64,000 nt of DNA, from NCBI GenBank assembly GCA_017512985.1, contig JAFWEJ010000001.1, positions 1 to 64,000 on the forward strand. Direction: 5' to 3'. Source of the stretch: Clostridia bacterium (GTDB lineage: Bacteria; Bacillota; Clostridia; Christensenellales; Aristaeellaceae). A model generated the notes under the pieces. That model did no database searches. It was not told where the DNA came from and saw nothing but the letters and a program-made list of their open reading frames with translations. Made by a program: the position numbers and the translations under genes. Position 1 is the first letter of the stretch. The number at the start of each line of letters is the position of its first letter. Shown here in pieces: positions 18,401-26,985 of this stretch.

Positions 18401-18600
18401 ACAGCATCCGCCAGGGCCATGTGGCCTACATCATCAACACCCGTGAAATCGGCGAGCCGGAGAGCGAGAGCGACGGCCTGCAGATCCGCCGCTGTGCGAC
18501 CGAGAACAACGCGACGATCTTCACCAGCCTCGACACCGTCCGCGTCCTGCTGGACGTGCTGGAGGAAACCACGCTGACCATCTCCACGATCGACGCCTGA
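15427..18600 (+). CDS. carB: Carbamoyl-phosphate synthase, large subunit
   Basis: The protein has 1057 residues, typical length. It holds two homologous ATP-grasp halves (start about residues 1-400 and 550-930), an oligomerisation domain between them, and a C-terminal MGS-like allosteric domain. It starts [21 protein letters not shown], and the second half repeats this as [20 protein letters not shown]. It makes carbamoyl phosphate from bicarbonate, ammonia and two ATP, normally with ammonia from CarA. No carA lies next to it or elsewhere in the window. Confidence 0.98.
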   Translation: [1057 protein letters not shown]

Positions 18601-18608
18601 GGAGCAGT

Positions 18609-19343
18609 ATGAAACAGCAAATCCTGACCATCACGGAAAACGTTCCGGTCACAGCCGCTGTGTACCGGATGCGGCTGGAAGCACCGGATCTGGAGGCGCA
18701 GCGTCCCGGCGGATTCGTGAACATCCGCCTGGACGGGCTTTTCCTGCGCCGGCCGATTTCCGTATACGATTCCGAACCCGGACGCCTGACCATCCTGTAC
18801 AAGGTGGTGGGCAGGGGAACTGAACAAATGGCCTCGATGCGGCCCGGAGAAACGCTGGACGTGCTGACCGGCCTGGGCAACGGCTACGACCTGTCCAAAG
18901 CCGGGGACGCACCCCTGCTGCTGGGCGGCGGCGTAGGCGTGCCGCCCCTGTACCTGCTGGCAAAGCAGCTGATTGCCGGGGGCAAAAAGGTTCATGCGGT
19001 GCTGGGTTTCAACACAAAAGAGGAAGTCTTTGGCGAGGACGCTTTCAAAGCCCTGGGCTGTGGGGTCACGGTGGCCACCGCGGACGGCAGTTACGGAGTG
19101 AAGGGTTTTGTGACCGACGCCCTGCCGGCGGATTACAGCTACTTCTACACCTGCGGACCGGAGCTGATGCTCCGTGCGGTGTATCGGGCGGCGAAGACCT
19201 CCGGCCAGTTCTCCTTTGAGGAGCGGATGGGCTGCGGCTTCGGCGCCTGCATGGGCTGCAGCTGTAAAACCATCACGGGATACAAGCGCATCTGCCGGGA
19301 GGGCCCGGTGCTGGAAAAGGAGGAGATCCTGTGGGACGACTGA
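18609..19343 (+). CDS. pyrK: Dihydroorotate dehydrogenase B, electron transfer subunit
   Basis: This 244-residue ferredoxin-reductase-type protein passes electrons from PyrD's FMN through FAD and a 2Fe-2S cluster to NAD. The FAD-binding RPISVYD, the nucleotide loop LLGGGVGVPPLYLLA and the cysteine cluster CGFGACMGCSCKT with a later Cys (KRICREG) are all present. It starts 8 nt after carB, and its last 13 nt overlap pyrD. The pair defines the class 1B, NAD-linked enzyme. Confidence 0.97.
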   Translation: MKQQILTITENVPVTAAVYRMRLEAPDLEAQRPGGFVNIRLDGLFLRRPISVYDSEPGRLTILYKVVGRGTEQMASMRPGETLDVLTGLGNGYDLSKAGDAPLLLGGGVGVPPLYLLAKQLIAGGKKVHAVLGFNTKEEVFGEDAFKALGCGVTVATADGSYGVKGFVTDALPADYSYFYTCGPELMLRAVYRAAKTSGQFSFEERMGCGFGACMGCSCKTITGYKRICREGPVLEKEEILWDD

Positions 19344-20236
19344 CGACGAGTTTGTGCGGCATCGGACTGGACAACCCGGTGATCCCCGCCAGCGGCACGT
19401 TCGGTTTCGGGTATGAGTTTGCGCAGTGGTATGATATTAACTGCCTCGGTACCTTCTCCTTCAAGGGCACGACGAAGGATCCCCGCTTCGGGAACCCGAC
19501 GCCGCGGATCGCGGAATGTCCGGCGGGCATGATCAACGCGGTGGGCCTGCAGAACCCCGGCGTGGATAAGGTCATCGCGGAGGAACTGCCGAAGCTGAAG
19601 GAAGTTTTCCGCAAGCCGGTCATGGCAAATGTCAGCGGTTTCAGCGCGGAGGACTATGCCTATACCTGCGAAAAGCTGGACAGGGAGGAGCAGGTGGGCT
19701 GGCTGGAGGTCAACATCTCCTGCCCGAACGTGCACGGCGGCGGCATGAGCTTCGGCACGGATCCGAAAGCTGCTGCGGAAGTGACCGCGGCGGTGAAGAA
19801 GGTCACGGCCAAGCCGGTCATAATGAAGCTGAGCCCGAATGTAACGGACATTACGGCCATTGCGAAGGCCTGCGAGGACGCGGGTGCGGACGGCGTGAGC
19901 CTGATCAACACGCTGCAGGGCATGCGCATCGATCTTCGGACCCGGAAACCAGTGATCCGGAACGTCATGGGCGGCGTCAGCGGCCCGGCGGTGTTCCCGG
20001 TGGCGCTGCGAATGGTCTGGCAGGTCAGCCGGGCGGTAAAGATCCCGGTGGTGGGCATGGGCGGCGTGACGACCGCGGAGGATGTGCTGGAGATGATGAT
20101 GGCCGGTGCCTGCGCGGTGGAAGTCGGCGCTGCGAACCTGGCTGATCCCTGCGCCTGCAAAAGGATCATTGAGGATCTGCCTGCGGCGATGGACAAATAC
20201 GGGATTAAGACGCTGGAAGAATTGGGAGGGAAATGA
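19331..20236 (+). CDS. pyrD: Dihydroorotate dehydrogenase B, catalytic subunit
   Basis: The 301-residue protein starts at GTG 19331, inside the end of pyrK, behind AAGGAGG. FMN and substrate motifs are NPVIPASGTFGFG, KGTT, VNISCPNVHGGG (containing the active-site Cys of class 1B enzymes) and VGMGGVTTAEDVLEMM. It oxidises dihydroorotate to orotate in the cytosol and needs PyrK as partner. The overlap suggests equal translation of the two subunits. Confidence 0.97.
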   Translation: MGRLTTSLCGIGLDNPVIPASGTFGFGYEFAQWYDINCLGTFSFKGTTKDPRFGNPTPRIAECPAGMINAVGLQNPGVDKVIAEELPKLKEVFRKPVMANVSGFSAEDYAYTCEKLDREEQVGWLEVNISCPNVHGGGMSFGTDPKAAAEVTAAVKKVTAKPVIMKLSPNVTDITAIAKACEDAGADGVSLINTLQGMRIDLRTRKPVIRNVMGGVSGPAVFPVALRMVWQVSRAVKIPVVGMGGVTTAEDVLEMMMAGACAVEVGAANLADPCACKRIIEDLPAAMDKYGIKTLEELGGK

Positions 20237-20239
20237 CAG

Positions 20240-20944
20240 ATGGGTAAGGACGTGATCGTAGCCTGCGACTTCGACAGTATGGAAAAGACGCTGGCATTCC
20301 TGGACAGGTTTGAAGGACAGGCACGGAAGCCTTTCGTGAAGATCGGCATGGAGCTGTACTACGCGGAGGGCCCGCAGATCGTGCGGGAGATCAAGAGCCG
20401 GGGGCATAAGATTTTCCTGGATCTGAAGCTGCATGATATTCCGAATCAGGTGAAAAAAGCCATGGCGGTGCTGAGCCGGATGGATGTGGATATCTGCAAT
20501 GTGCATGCCGCGGGTACGATCCGGATGATGGAAGCGGCGCTGGAAGGCCTGACCCGGCCGGACGGCAGCCGGCCGCTGTTGATCGCGGTGACCCAGCTGA
20601 CCAGTACGGACCAGGAAACGATGGAAAAGGACCTGCTGATCGAAAAACCCATTGACGAAGTGGTCATGCACTACGCCCTGAACGCCCGGAAGGCCGGGCT
20701 GGACGGCGTAGTCTGCTCGCCCCTGGAAGCGGGCAAGGTGCACGACGTTTGCGGGAAGGACTTCCTGACCGTGACGCCCGGCGTGAGATTTGCCGATGGT
20801 GATATAGGAGACCAGAAGCGGGTCATGACGCCCGCGGAGGCAAAGAAAGTCGGCAGCGACTACATCGTCGTCGGCCGCCCGATTACCGCGGCGGAAGATC
20901 CGGTCGCCGCTTATGAACGCTGCGTGGCGGAATTTATTGACTGA
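20240..20944 (+). CDS. pyrF: Orotidine 5'-phosphate decarboxylase
   Basis: The 234 residues match the short bacterial form. The catalytic Lys/Asp network is visible in FLDLKLHDIPNQV, the substrate loop in TPGVRFADGDIGDQKR, and the phosphate site in DYIVVGRPIT. It converts OMP to UMP, the last step. RBS GGGAGG lies between the pyrD stop and the ATG, which are only 3 nt apart. It is the operon's fifth gene and is followed by pyrE. Confidence 0.97.
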   Translation: MGKDVIVACDFDSMEKTLAFLDRFEGQARKPFVKIGMELYYAEGPQIVREIKSRGHKIFLDLKLHDIPNQVKKAMAVLSRMDVDICNVHAAGTIRMMEAALEGLTRPDGSRPLLIAVTQLTSTDQETMEKDLLIEKPIDEVVMHYALNARKAGLDGVVCSPLEAGKVHDVCGKDFLTVTPGVRFADGDIGDQKRVMTPAEAKKVGSDYIVVGRPITAAEDPVAAYERCVAEFID

Positions 20945-20957
20945 GGAGGACAAACCC

Positions 20958-21605
20958 ATGATGACCCGAGAGGAACTGAATCACCTGATCGCAAAAGACC
21001 TGCTGAAGATCCGGGCAGTGTTTTTCCGTCCGGAGGAGCCCTTCACCTGGGCCAGCGGCATCAAGAGCCCCGTCTACTGCGATAACCGGCTGACCCTGAC
21101 GGCGCCGGAAGTCCGCACGGACGTGGAGAAGGGCCTGGCCCAGCTCATCGGGGAGGAATATCCTTCCGTGGAAGTGCTGATGGGTACGTCCACCGCGGGT
21201 ATTGCCCACGCGGCAATCACGGCGCACATCATGGGACTGCCCATGGGTTATGTGCGGTCCGGCGCGAAGGACCACGGCCGGCAGAACCAGATTGAAGGCA
21301 GGCTGGAGCCCGGCCAGAAGGTGGTCGTGGTCGAGGACCTGATCTCCACCGCCGGAAGTTCGCTGGAGACCGTGGAAGTGCTGCGTCAGGCCGGCGCGGA
21401 TGTGCTGGGCATCGTGAGCATCTTCACCTACGGAATGCAGAAGGGCCTTGACCGCCTGGCTGCAGCGAAAGTGAAGAACGTTTCCCTGACCAATTTCGAT
21501 ATCATCGCCGAGGAGGCCGCGAAGGAAGGCTATATCCGCCCCGAGGACATCTCCCGGCTGATCAAATTCCGCAACAACCCGTCTGACGAATCCTGGGCGG
21601 AGTAA
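20958..21605 (+). CDS. pyrE: Orotate phosphoribosyltransferase
   Basis: This enzyme adds ribose phosphate from PRPP to orotate. The 215 residues start at ATG 20958, 7 nt after GAGGAGGA; a second ATG follows at once. An upstream in-frame start at 20913 inside pyrF lacks this site. The PRPP loop is VVVVEDLISTAGSS, preceded by the YVRSGAKDHG flexible loop. The gene begins 13 nt after pyrF, and 56 nt separate it from pyrB. Confidence 0.97.
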   Translation: MMTREELNHLIAKDLLKIRAVFFRPEEPFTWASGIKSPVYCDNRLTLTAPEVRTDVEKGLAQLIGEEYPSVEVLMGTSTAGIAHAAITAHIMGLPMGYVRSGAKDHGRQNQIEGRLEPGQKVVVVEDLISTAGSSLETVEVLRQAGADVLGIVSIFTYGMQKGLDRLAAAKVKNVSLTNFDIIAEEAAKEGYIRPEDISRLIKFRNNPSDESWAE

Positions 21606-21661
21606 AAAGAGATTTCTCCACGCACTTCGCCTGGTCGGAATGATAAAAAAGGAGGCAGATT

Positions 21662-22588
21662 ATGATCAGAAGTGTCATTGACGTTCCGGATCTGACGCCG
21701 GAAGAACTGGACAGCCTCATGGATACCGCGGAGGACATTATCGCCCATCCGGACGATTATGCCGACGCCTGCCGCCGGAAGAAGCTGGCGACGCTCTTCT
21801 TCGAGCCCAGCACCCGCACCCGCCTGAGCTTTGAGGCAGCGATGTATGAGCTGGGCGGCAACGTGATCAGCGTGACCGGTGCGAACACCAGTTCCGCCGC
21901 CAAGGGCGAGAGCGTTGCGGACACGGCAAAGACGGTATCCTGCTATGCGGATATCATTGCTATGCGCCATCCGAAGGAAGGCGCAGCGGCGGTCGCGGCG
22001 CGGAACGCGTCCATCCCGGTGATCAATGCCGGGGACGGCGGCCACTGCCATCCGACCCAGACGCTGGCGGACCTGCTGACGATCCGCCGGGAGAAGGGCC
22101 GGATGGGGAATCTGACCGTAGGCCTGTGCGGCGACCTGAAGTTCGGCCGCACGGTGCATTCCCTGATCAATGCCATGTCCCGCTATGAGGGCGTCAACTT
22201 TGTGCTGATCAGCCCGGAGGAACTGAAGCTCCCGAGCTACGTAAAGAATGAATCCCTGAAGAAAAAGAATATTCCCTACAGCCAGACCACGAACCTGGAA
22301 GAGGTCATCGGCGACCTGGATATCCTGTACATGACCCGGGTGCAGCGGGAACGCTTCTTCAACGAGGAAGACTACCTGCGCCTGCGGGACAGCTACATCC
22401 TGACGCCTGAAAAGATGAAGAAAGCCCGGCCGACCCTGAGCGTGATGCATCCGCTGCCCCGTGTGAACGAGATCAGCGTGGCGGTGGACGACGATCCCCG
22501 GGCCTGCTACTTCAAGCAGGTGCTGAACGGCAAGTATATGCGCATGGCGCTGATTCTCATGCTTTTAAAGGAGGCCGGCACATTATGA
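21662..22588 (+). CDS. pyrB: Aspartate carbamoyltransferase, catalytic subunit
   Basis: In these 308 residues the carbamoyl-phosphate loop [12 protein letters not shown], the [11 protein letters not shown] loop, [12 protein letters not shown] and the C-terminal HPLPRVNEI are all present, so it should be active. It joins carbamoyl phosphate to aspartate. Its TGA overlaps the pyrI ATG by four bases (ATGA), so the two subunits of an Escherichia-type holoenzyme are coupled. RBS is AAGGAGG. Confidence 0.98.
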   Translation: MIRSVIDVPDLTPEELDSLMDTAEDIIAHPDDYADACRRKKLATLFFEPSTRTRLSFEAAMYELGGNVISVTGANTSSAAKGESVADTAKTVSCYADIIAMRHPKEGAAAVAARNASIPVINAGDGGHCHPTQTLADLLTIRREKGRMGNLTVGLCGDLKFGRTVHSLINAMSRYEGVNFVLISPEELKLPSYVKNESLKKKNIPYSQTTNLEEVIGDLDILYMTRVQRERFFNEEDYLRLRDSYILTPEKMKKARPTLSVMHPLPRVNEISVAVDDDPRACYFKQVLNGKYMRMALILMLLKEAGTL

Positions 22589-23007
22589 ACGTTGATTCCA
22601 TCCGGGACGGCATCGTCATTGACCACATCGCCGCGGGATGCGGCATGAAGCTGTACCGCCTGCTGGGACTGGAGAACCTGGAAGCGCCGGTCGCAATGAT
22701 CACAAACGTGGTCTCCGCCAAGCTGGGCCGCAAGGACATCATCAAGGTGGACGCCGCCATCGACGTGGACCTGGACATTATCGGCTATGTGGATCCCGGC
22801 GCCACGGTGAACATCATCCGGAACGGGAAGCTGATGGAGAAAAAGCAGATCGAGATGCCGGAGAAGCTTGTGAACGTGCTTTTCTGCAAAAATCCCCGCT
22901 GCATCACTTCCTGCGAGCAGGAACTGGACCACATTTTCGTCCTGACGGACCGGGCAAGGCGGGAGTACAGATGCATGTACTGTGAGACGAAAGCCGGCAA
23001 CCTGTAA
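22585..23007 (+). CDS. pyrI: Aspartate carbamoyltransferase, regulatory subunit
   Basis: This 140-residue protein is slightly shorter than the Escherichia coli form. The N-terminal allosteric domain begins [12 protein letters not shown]. The C-terminal zinc domain keeps four cysteines (CKNPRC, then CMYC). It binds CTP or ATP and adjusts PyrB activity, giving feedback control at the enzyme level besides the leader control proposed for the operon. It is the last gene before the terminator at 23049. Confidence 0.97.
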   Translation: MNVDSIRDGIVIDHIAAGCGMKLYRLLGLENLEAPVAMITNVVSAKLGRKDIIKVDAAIDVDLDIIGYVDPGATVNIIRNGKLMEKKQIEMPEKLVNVLFCKNPRCITSCEQELDHIFVLTDRARREYRCMYCETKAGNL

Positions 23008-23048
23008 GAGCCTTCCAAAAAAGGCACCAAAAAGCACAAAACACGAAG

Positions 23049-23084
23049 AAACCCGAACGTTTATTTCCGAACGTTCGGGTTTTT
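23049..23084 (+). terminator. Terminator of the pyr operon
   Basis: The 11-bp stem AAACCCGAACG (23049-23059) with CGTTCGGGTTT (23072-23082) runs into a short T run. The loop also holds CCGAACG, so the site contains CGAA cores like those of PurR boxes, possibly by chance. Confidence 0.88.
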
Positions 23085-23117
23085 GATTAAATATATGTGA
23101 ATTTCTGCTGTTCATAA

Positions 23118-23146
23118 TTGACAATGTTCGTGTTTTTTGCTATATT
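23118..23146 (+). promoter_or_regulatory. Promoter of the purine operon
   Basis: A perfect TTGACA (23118-23123), 17 bp and TATATT (23141-23146). The spacer contains AATGTTCGTGT, whose complement ACACGAACATT resembles a PurR box (AWWWCCGAACWWT). The start should fall near 23153, leaving a leader of only about 32 nt, so no riboswitch fits. Confidence 0.88.
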
Positions 23147-23184
23147 GGGAACGGTTTCAAATGGTATTCAGGAGGACTTCCGCC

Positions 23185-23673
23185 GTGAGAAAAGTCGGTA
23201 TCATCATGGGCAGTGACAGCGATCTGCCCGTGATCAAAAAAGCAACGGATCAACTCAAAAGCCTGGGCATTCCCTTCGAGGTGCATGTGTATTCAGCGCA
23301 CCGTACACCGGAAGAAGCCCGGGCTTTTGCTGTCAATGCCCGGAAAAACGGGTTCGGCGCGGTCATCGCGGCGGCCGGCATGGCTGCCCACCTGGCCGGC
23401 GCCATCGCTGCAAACACGACTCTGCCGGTGATCGGCATCCCGTGCCAGGGACCCTGCCTGGAAGGGCTGGACGCTCTCCTCTCCACGGTCCAGATGCCCA
23501 CGGGCATCCCGGTGGCGACCGTTGCGGTAAACGGCGGGGCGAACGCGGCGCTGCTGGCCGCTCAGATCCTGGCCGTAGAGGATGCGGACCTGGCCGCGAA
23601 GCTGGACGCGAAGCGGAAGGCCGACGCGGAAGCCGTACTCGCAAAGGACGCGGGCATCGCCGAACGGCTTTAA
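23185..23673 (+). CDS. purE: N5-carboxyaminoimidazole ribonucleotide mutase
   Basis: The 162 residues start at GTG 23185, 8 nt after AGGAGGA; the reading frame extends upstream but only into the promoter. GSDSDLPV, YSAHRTPEEA and AAGMAAHLAG are the class I signature, with the catalytic His in SAHRTP. It rearranges N5-CAIR to CAIR. No purK is in the window, so its substrate source lies elsewhere. It is the first gene of the purine operon. Confidence 0.96.
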   Translation: MRKVGIIMGSDSDLPVIKKATDQLKSLGIPFEVHVYSAHRTPEEARAFAVNARKNGFGAVIAAAGMAAHLAGAIAANTTLPVIGIPCQGPCLEGLDALLSTVQMPTGIPVATVAVNGGANAALLAAQILAVEDADLAAKLDAKRKADAEAVLAKDAGIAERL

Positions 23674-23757
23674 TGAACAATGAAGAATGAACGATGAATA
23701 ATTAATTCTGTTCCTTCCGGTCGGAAAACGCGTTGGCGCATTATTCATTATTAATTG
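23672..23757 (+). repeat. AT-rich imperfect palindrome between purE and purF
   Basis: AATGA/AATAATT-rich arms (about 23672-23707 and 23737-23757) can fold onto each other around a GC-richer loop. The repeat begins at the purE stop codon and ends directly at the purF ribosome site. It belongs with the repeats at 26879, 28915 and 34021. Confidence 0.55.
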
Positions 23758-23767
23758 GAGGAAAACC

Positions 23768-25195
23768 ATGGGCGGTTTTTTCGGTATCGTATCAAAACAG
23801 GACTGCATGCTGGACGTGTTCTTCGGCGTGGATTACCACAGCCACCTGGGCACCCGCCGCGCGGGCATGGCCGCGTGGGATGAGGAGATCGGGCTGCAAC
23901 GCAAAATCCACAACATCTGCAACGCGCCTTTCCGGACCAAATTTGAACACATTTTCGAAGAGATGCGCGGCACCTCCGCCATCGGCTGCATTTCCGACGC
24001 GGATCCCCAGCCCCTGCTGATCCGGTCCAACCTGGGTACCTACGCGATCTGCATGACCGGCGTAATCAACAACGCCGACGAGCTGATTGACCAGTACCTG
24101 AGCTTCAGCGGCGGACATTTCGATTCCATGACCGGCGGTAAGATCAACCAGACGGAACTGCTGAGCGCGCTGATTAACCAGAAGAGCAGTTTCGCCGAGG
24201 GCATCCGGTTTGCCCAGAAGTCCATCGTCGGCACCGCTTCGGTTCTGATTCTTACGGACAAGGGATCAATCATTGCCGCGCGGGACCGCATGGGCCGGCT
24301 GCCGGTGGCCGTCGGCAAGCGGGAGGACAGCTATGCCGTGGCGTTTGAGTCCTTTGCCTATCACAAGACCGGCTATGAGGACGTATGCGAACTGGGGCCC
24401 GGGGAAATTGTGGAGCTGACTCCGAACAAGATGACCCAGCTGGTGCCCCCGGGAAAGAAAAAGAAGATCTGCTCCTTCCTGTGGAGCTATTACGGCTATC
24501 CGACCTCCTGTTACGAAGGCGTGAACGTCGAGGAGATGCGCTACCGCAACGGCGCGATCATGGCGGACAACGACAGGGAAGCCGGCAGGAACGACCCGAT
24601 CGACTACATCGGCGGGGTGCCGGACTCCGGTACGCCCCACGCCATCGGATACGCGAACCGCAGCGGCACGCCCTTTGCCCGGGCCTTCATCAAATACACC
24701 CCCACCTGGAGCCGCAGTTTCATGCCGGCCAACCAGACGGACCGCGACAAGATCGCGAAGATGAAGCAGATCCCCGTGAACGCCCTGATCAAGGACAAGA
24801 ACCTGCTGTTCGTGGACGACTCCATTGTCCGCGGCACGCAGCTGCGGGAGACCGTTGAGTTCCTGTATGAGAGCGGCGCCAAGTCCGTGCATATGCGCAG
24901 CGCCTGCCCGCCGATCATGTATGCCTGCAAGTACCTGAATTTCTCCCGTTCCAACAGCGACCTGGAGCTGATTGCCCGCCGGGTGATCCTGGAGCTGGAA
25001 GGCGAGGAAGGGTTCAATCACATTGACGAATACGCGGACGGCACCACCGAACGCGGAAAGAACCTGCGGGAGTGCATCTGCAAAAAGTTCAATTTCGCCT
25101 CCCTGGAGTTCCAGACGCTGGAAGGCGTGATCAAGGCGATCGGGATCGATCCGTGTGAACTGTGCACTTACTGCTGGAACGGAAAAGAAGACTAA
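23768..25195 (+). CDS. purF: Amidophosphoribosyltransferase-like protein without the glutaminase cysteine
   Basis: This 475-residue protein has the PurF layout: N-terminal Ntn-type glutaminase fold and C-terminal phosphoribosyltransferase with PRPP loop VDDSIVRG at 349-356. The mature N-terminus should be Cys (MCGI...), but here it reads MGGFFGIVS, and HRGQESAG has become HLGTRRAGM. So glutamine hydrolysis is unlikely. Cysteines at the Fe-S positions of Bacillus-type PurF seem kept (KKICSFLW, MYACKYLNF, CELCTYC). The protein may use free ammonia, pair with another glutaminase, or have another role. The start is fixed by TTGGAGGAAAACC. A normal PurF may exist elsewhere. Confidence 0.8.
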   Translation: MGGFFGIVSKQDCMLDVFFGVDYHSHLGTRRAGMAAWDEEIGLQRKIHNICNAPFRTKFEHIFEEMRGTSAIGCISDADPQPLLIRSNLGTYAICMTGVINNADELIDQYLSFSGGHFDSMTGGKINQTELLSALINQKSSFAEGIRFAQKSIVGTASVLILTDKGSIIAARDRMGRLPVAVGKREDSYAVAFESFAYHKTGYEDVCELGPGEIVELTPNKMTQLVPPGKKKKICSFLWSYYGYPTSCYEGVNVEEMRYRNGAIMADNDREAGRNDPIDYIGGVPDSGTPHAIGYANRSGTPFARAFIKYTPTWSRSFMPANQTDRDKIAKMKQIPVNALIKDKNLLFVDDSIVRGTQLRETVEFLYESGAKSVHMRSACPPIMYACKYLNFSRSNSDLELIARRVILELEGEEGFNHIDEYADGTTERGKNLRECICKKFNFASLEFQTLEGVIKAIGIDPCELCTYCWNGKED

Positions 25196-25215
25196 GCGGA
25201 AAGGAAGACTGAGCC

Positions 25216-26256
25216 ATGCTGAATTCAAAATCTGAAGCCTACGCCGCCGCTGGCGTTGATATCACTGCCGGTTACCGGTCAGTCGAGCTGATGAAAAAGC
25301 ATATCCAACGGACAGAGATCCCCGGTGTCTGCTCTGATGTGGGCGGATTCGGCGGACTGTTCAGACCGGACCTGGCCGGGATGCAGGAGCCGGTGCTGGT
25401 ATCCGGCACCGACGGCGTAGGCACCAAGCTGAAAATCGCCTTCCTGATGAATAAACACGACACCATCGGCATCGACTGTGTGGCGATGTGCGTGAACGAC
25501 ATCATCTGCTGCGGTGCGCAGCCCCTGTTCTTCCTGGACTACATCGCCTGCGGAAAGAACGTGCCCGAAGTGATCGAGCAGATCGTCAAGGGTGTGTGCG
25601 AAGGCTGCGTGCAGGCCGGTTGCGCCCTGATCGGCGGCGAGACCGCGGAGCATCCCGGCATGATGCCCGAGGACGAATACGACCTGGCAGGCTATTCCAC
25701 AGGCATTGTGGATAAGGCAAAGATCATCGACAACAAGACCATGCGGGCCGGGGACGTCATCATCGCGCTGCCGTCTACAGGCGTGCATTCCAACGGCTTC
25801 TCTCTCGTGCGAAAGGTGTTCGGCGTGGAGAACGCGGACCTGGCTTCCCCGGTGGCGGAGCTGGGCGGAAAGAGCCTGGGCGAAACGCTGCTGACCCCCA
25901 CGAAGATCTATGTGAAGCCGGTGCTTGCCCTGCTGAAGGAAGTCGCGGTGAAGGGCATCAGCCACATCACCGGCGGCGGGTTCTATGAGAACATCCCGCG
26001 GAGCATTCCGGACGGCCTGGGCGCGAAGATTGAAAAGGCGAAGATCCGGATCCTGCCGGTCTTCCGCCTCATTGCCGAAAAGGGCGGCATCAGCGAGCGC
26101 GATATGTTCAACACCTACAACATGGGCGTGGGCATGAGCATTGTGGTTTCCGCAGCGGACGCGGACAAGGCCCTGAAGATCCTGAAGGACAACGGGGAAG
26201 ACGCTTACGTGATCGGTGAGATCGCCGAAAGCGAAGAAAAGATCACGATCATCTGA
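25216..26256 (+). CDS. purM: Phosphoribosylformylglycinamidine cyclo-ligase (AIR synthetase)
   Basis: In these 346 residues, [51 protein letters not shown] and [13 protein letters not shown] are the expected ATP- and substrate-binding blocks. It closes FGAM to AIR (step 5). The gene starts 20 nt after purF and ends 16 nt before purN, within the same transcript. Length and motifs are ordinary. Confidence 0.97.
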   Translation: MLNSKSEAYAAAGVDITAGYRSVELMKKHIQRTEIPGVCSDVGGFGGLFRPDLAGMQEPVLVSGTDGVGTKLKIAFLMNKHDTIGIDCVAMCVNDIICCGAQPLFFLDYIACGKNVPEVIEQIVKGVCEGCVQAGCALIGGETAEHPGMMPEDEYDLAGYSTGIVDKAKIIDNKTMRAGDVIIALPSTGVHSNGFSLVRKVFGVENADLASPVAELGGKSLGETLLTPTKIYVKPVLALLKEVAVKGISHITGGGFYENIPRSIPDGLGAKIEKAKIRILPVFRLIAEKGGISERDMFNTYNMGVGMSIVVSAADADKALKILKDNGEDAYVIGEIAESEEKITII

Positions 26257-26272
26257 TCGGAAAGAGGGACGC

Positions 26273-26893
26273 ATGAGTAAAAAAGCCCGTATCGCTGTAC
26301 TGGTCTCCGGCGGAGGCACCAACCTCCAGGCGATCCTGGATGCTTCGGCCCGGGGCGAGATTCCGGACGGAGAGATCACGCTGGTCGTGAGCGACCGGCT
26401 CGGCACCTACGCGATGGAGCGCGCGGCCAAGGCCGGCATCATGGGACTGGAGATCAACAAGAAAGGCTGCGGCGGACAGAAGGCCTTTGAAGGCAAGCTG
26501 GTCGAAGCGCTGGAGAAGAACCGGACCGACCTGATTGTGCTGGCCGGTTTCCTGAGCATCCTGACCGAGGATTTTACCACCCTGTATGCCCGGCGGATCA
26601 TCAACGTGCATCCGAGCCTGATCCCCAGCTTCTGCGGCGCGGGCTTCTACGGCCTGAAAGTGCATGAGGCGGCGCTGGCCCGGGGCGTGAAGGTAACCGG
26701 CGCGACCGTGCACTTTGTAAACGAGATCCCGGACGGCGGGGAGATCATCGCCCAGAAGGCGGTGGAGATCCAGCCCGGTGATACGCCCGAGATCCTGCAG
26801 CGCCGGGTTATGGAGCAGGCCGAGTGGATCATTCTGCCCCGGGCGGTTGAAACGGTTTCCAAAGAAATCGTTTCAACAATGCATAATGAATAA
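26273..26893 (+). CDS. purN: Phosphoribosylglycinamide formyltransferase
   Basis: This 206-residue protein starts at ATG 26273 (RBS AAGAGGG); a longer frame reaching into purM lacks a ribosome site. VLVSGGGTNLQAILD, the folate-side IINVHPSLIPSFCG block with its catalytic Asn and His, and the late Asp in FVNEIPDGGEI mark the family. It uses 10-formyl-THF, probably supplied by Fhs in the same operon. The last codons (MHNE and stop) are written by the left arm of an AT-rich repeat. Confidence 0.96.
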   Translation: MSKKARIAVLVSGGGTNLQAILDASARGEIPDGEITLVVSDRLGTYAMERAAKAGIMGLEINKKGCGGQKAFEGKLVEALEKNRTDLIVLAGFLSILTEDFTTLYARRIINVHPSLIPSFCGAGFYGLKVHEAALARGVKVTGATVHFVNEIPDGGEIIAQKAVEIQPGDTPEILQRRVMEQAEWIILPRAVETVSKEIVSTMHNE

Positions 26894-26985
26894 TGTACAA
26901 TGCACAATGATATCTGGTGAAACCCCAGGACTCAAAGTATCAAACAAATAATTATGCATTATGCATTGTGCATTGTGCATTAAAG
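26879..26985 (+). repeat. AT-rich palindromic repeat between purN and purO
   Basis: The left arm (about 26879-26912) and right arm (about 26950-26983) are near reverse complements built from AATGCAT/AATGCACAATG units, around a loop of about 37 nt. The left arm contains the end of purN including its stop codon; the right arm abuts AAAGGAGG of purO. Confidence 0.75.

Noticed and set aside
14209-18420. Very long minus-strand open frame (1403 codons) opposite pyrC and carB
   Set aside because: It mirrors the codon pattern of the highly conserved carB, its translation looks like low-complexity shadow sequence (His, Arg, Val and Gln rich), and it has no ribosome site or family match.
26847-26876. 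TTGAAACG/CGTTTCAA inverted repeat near the end of purN, resembling an operator
   Set aside because: It lies in coding sequence with no promoter nearby; an 8-bp match with a 14-nt gap is not strong enough.
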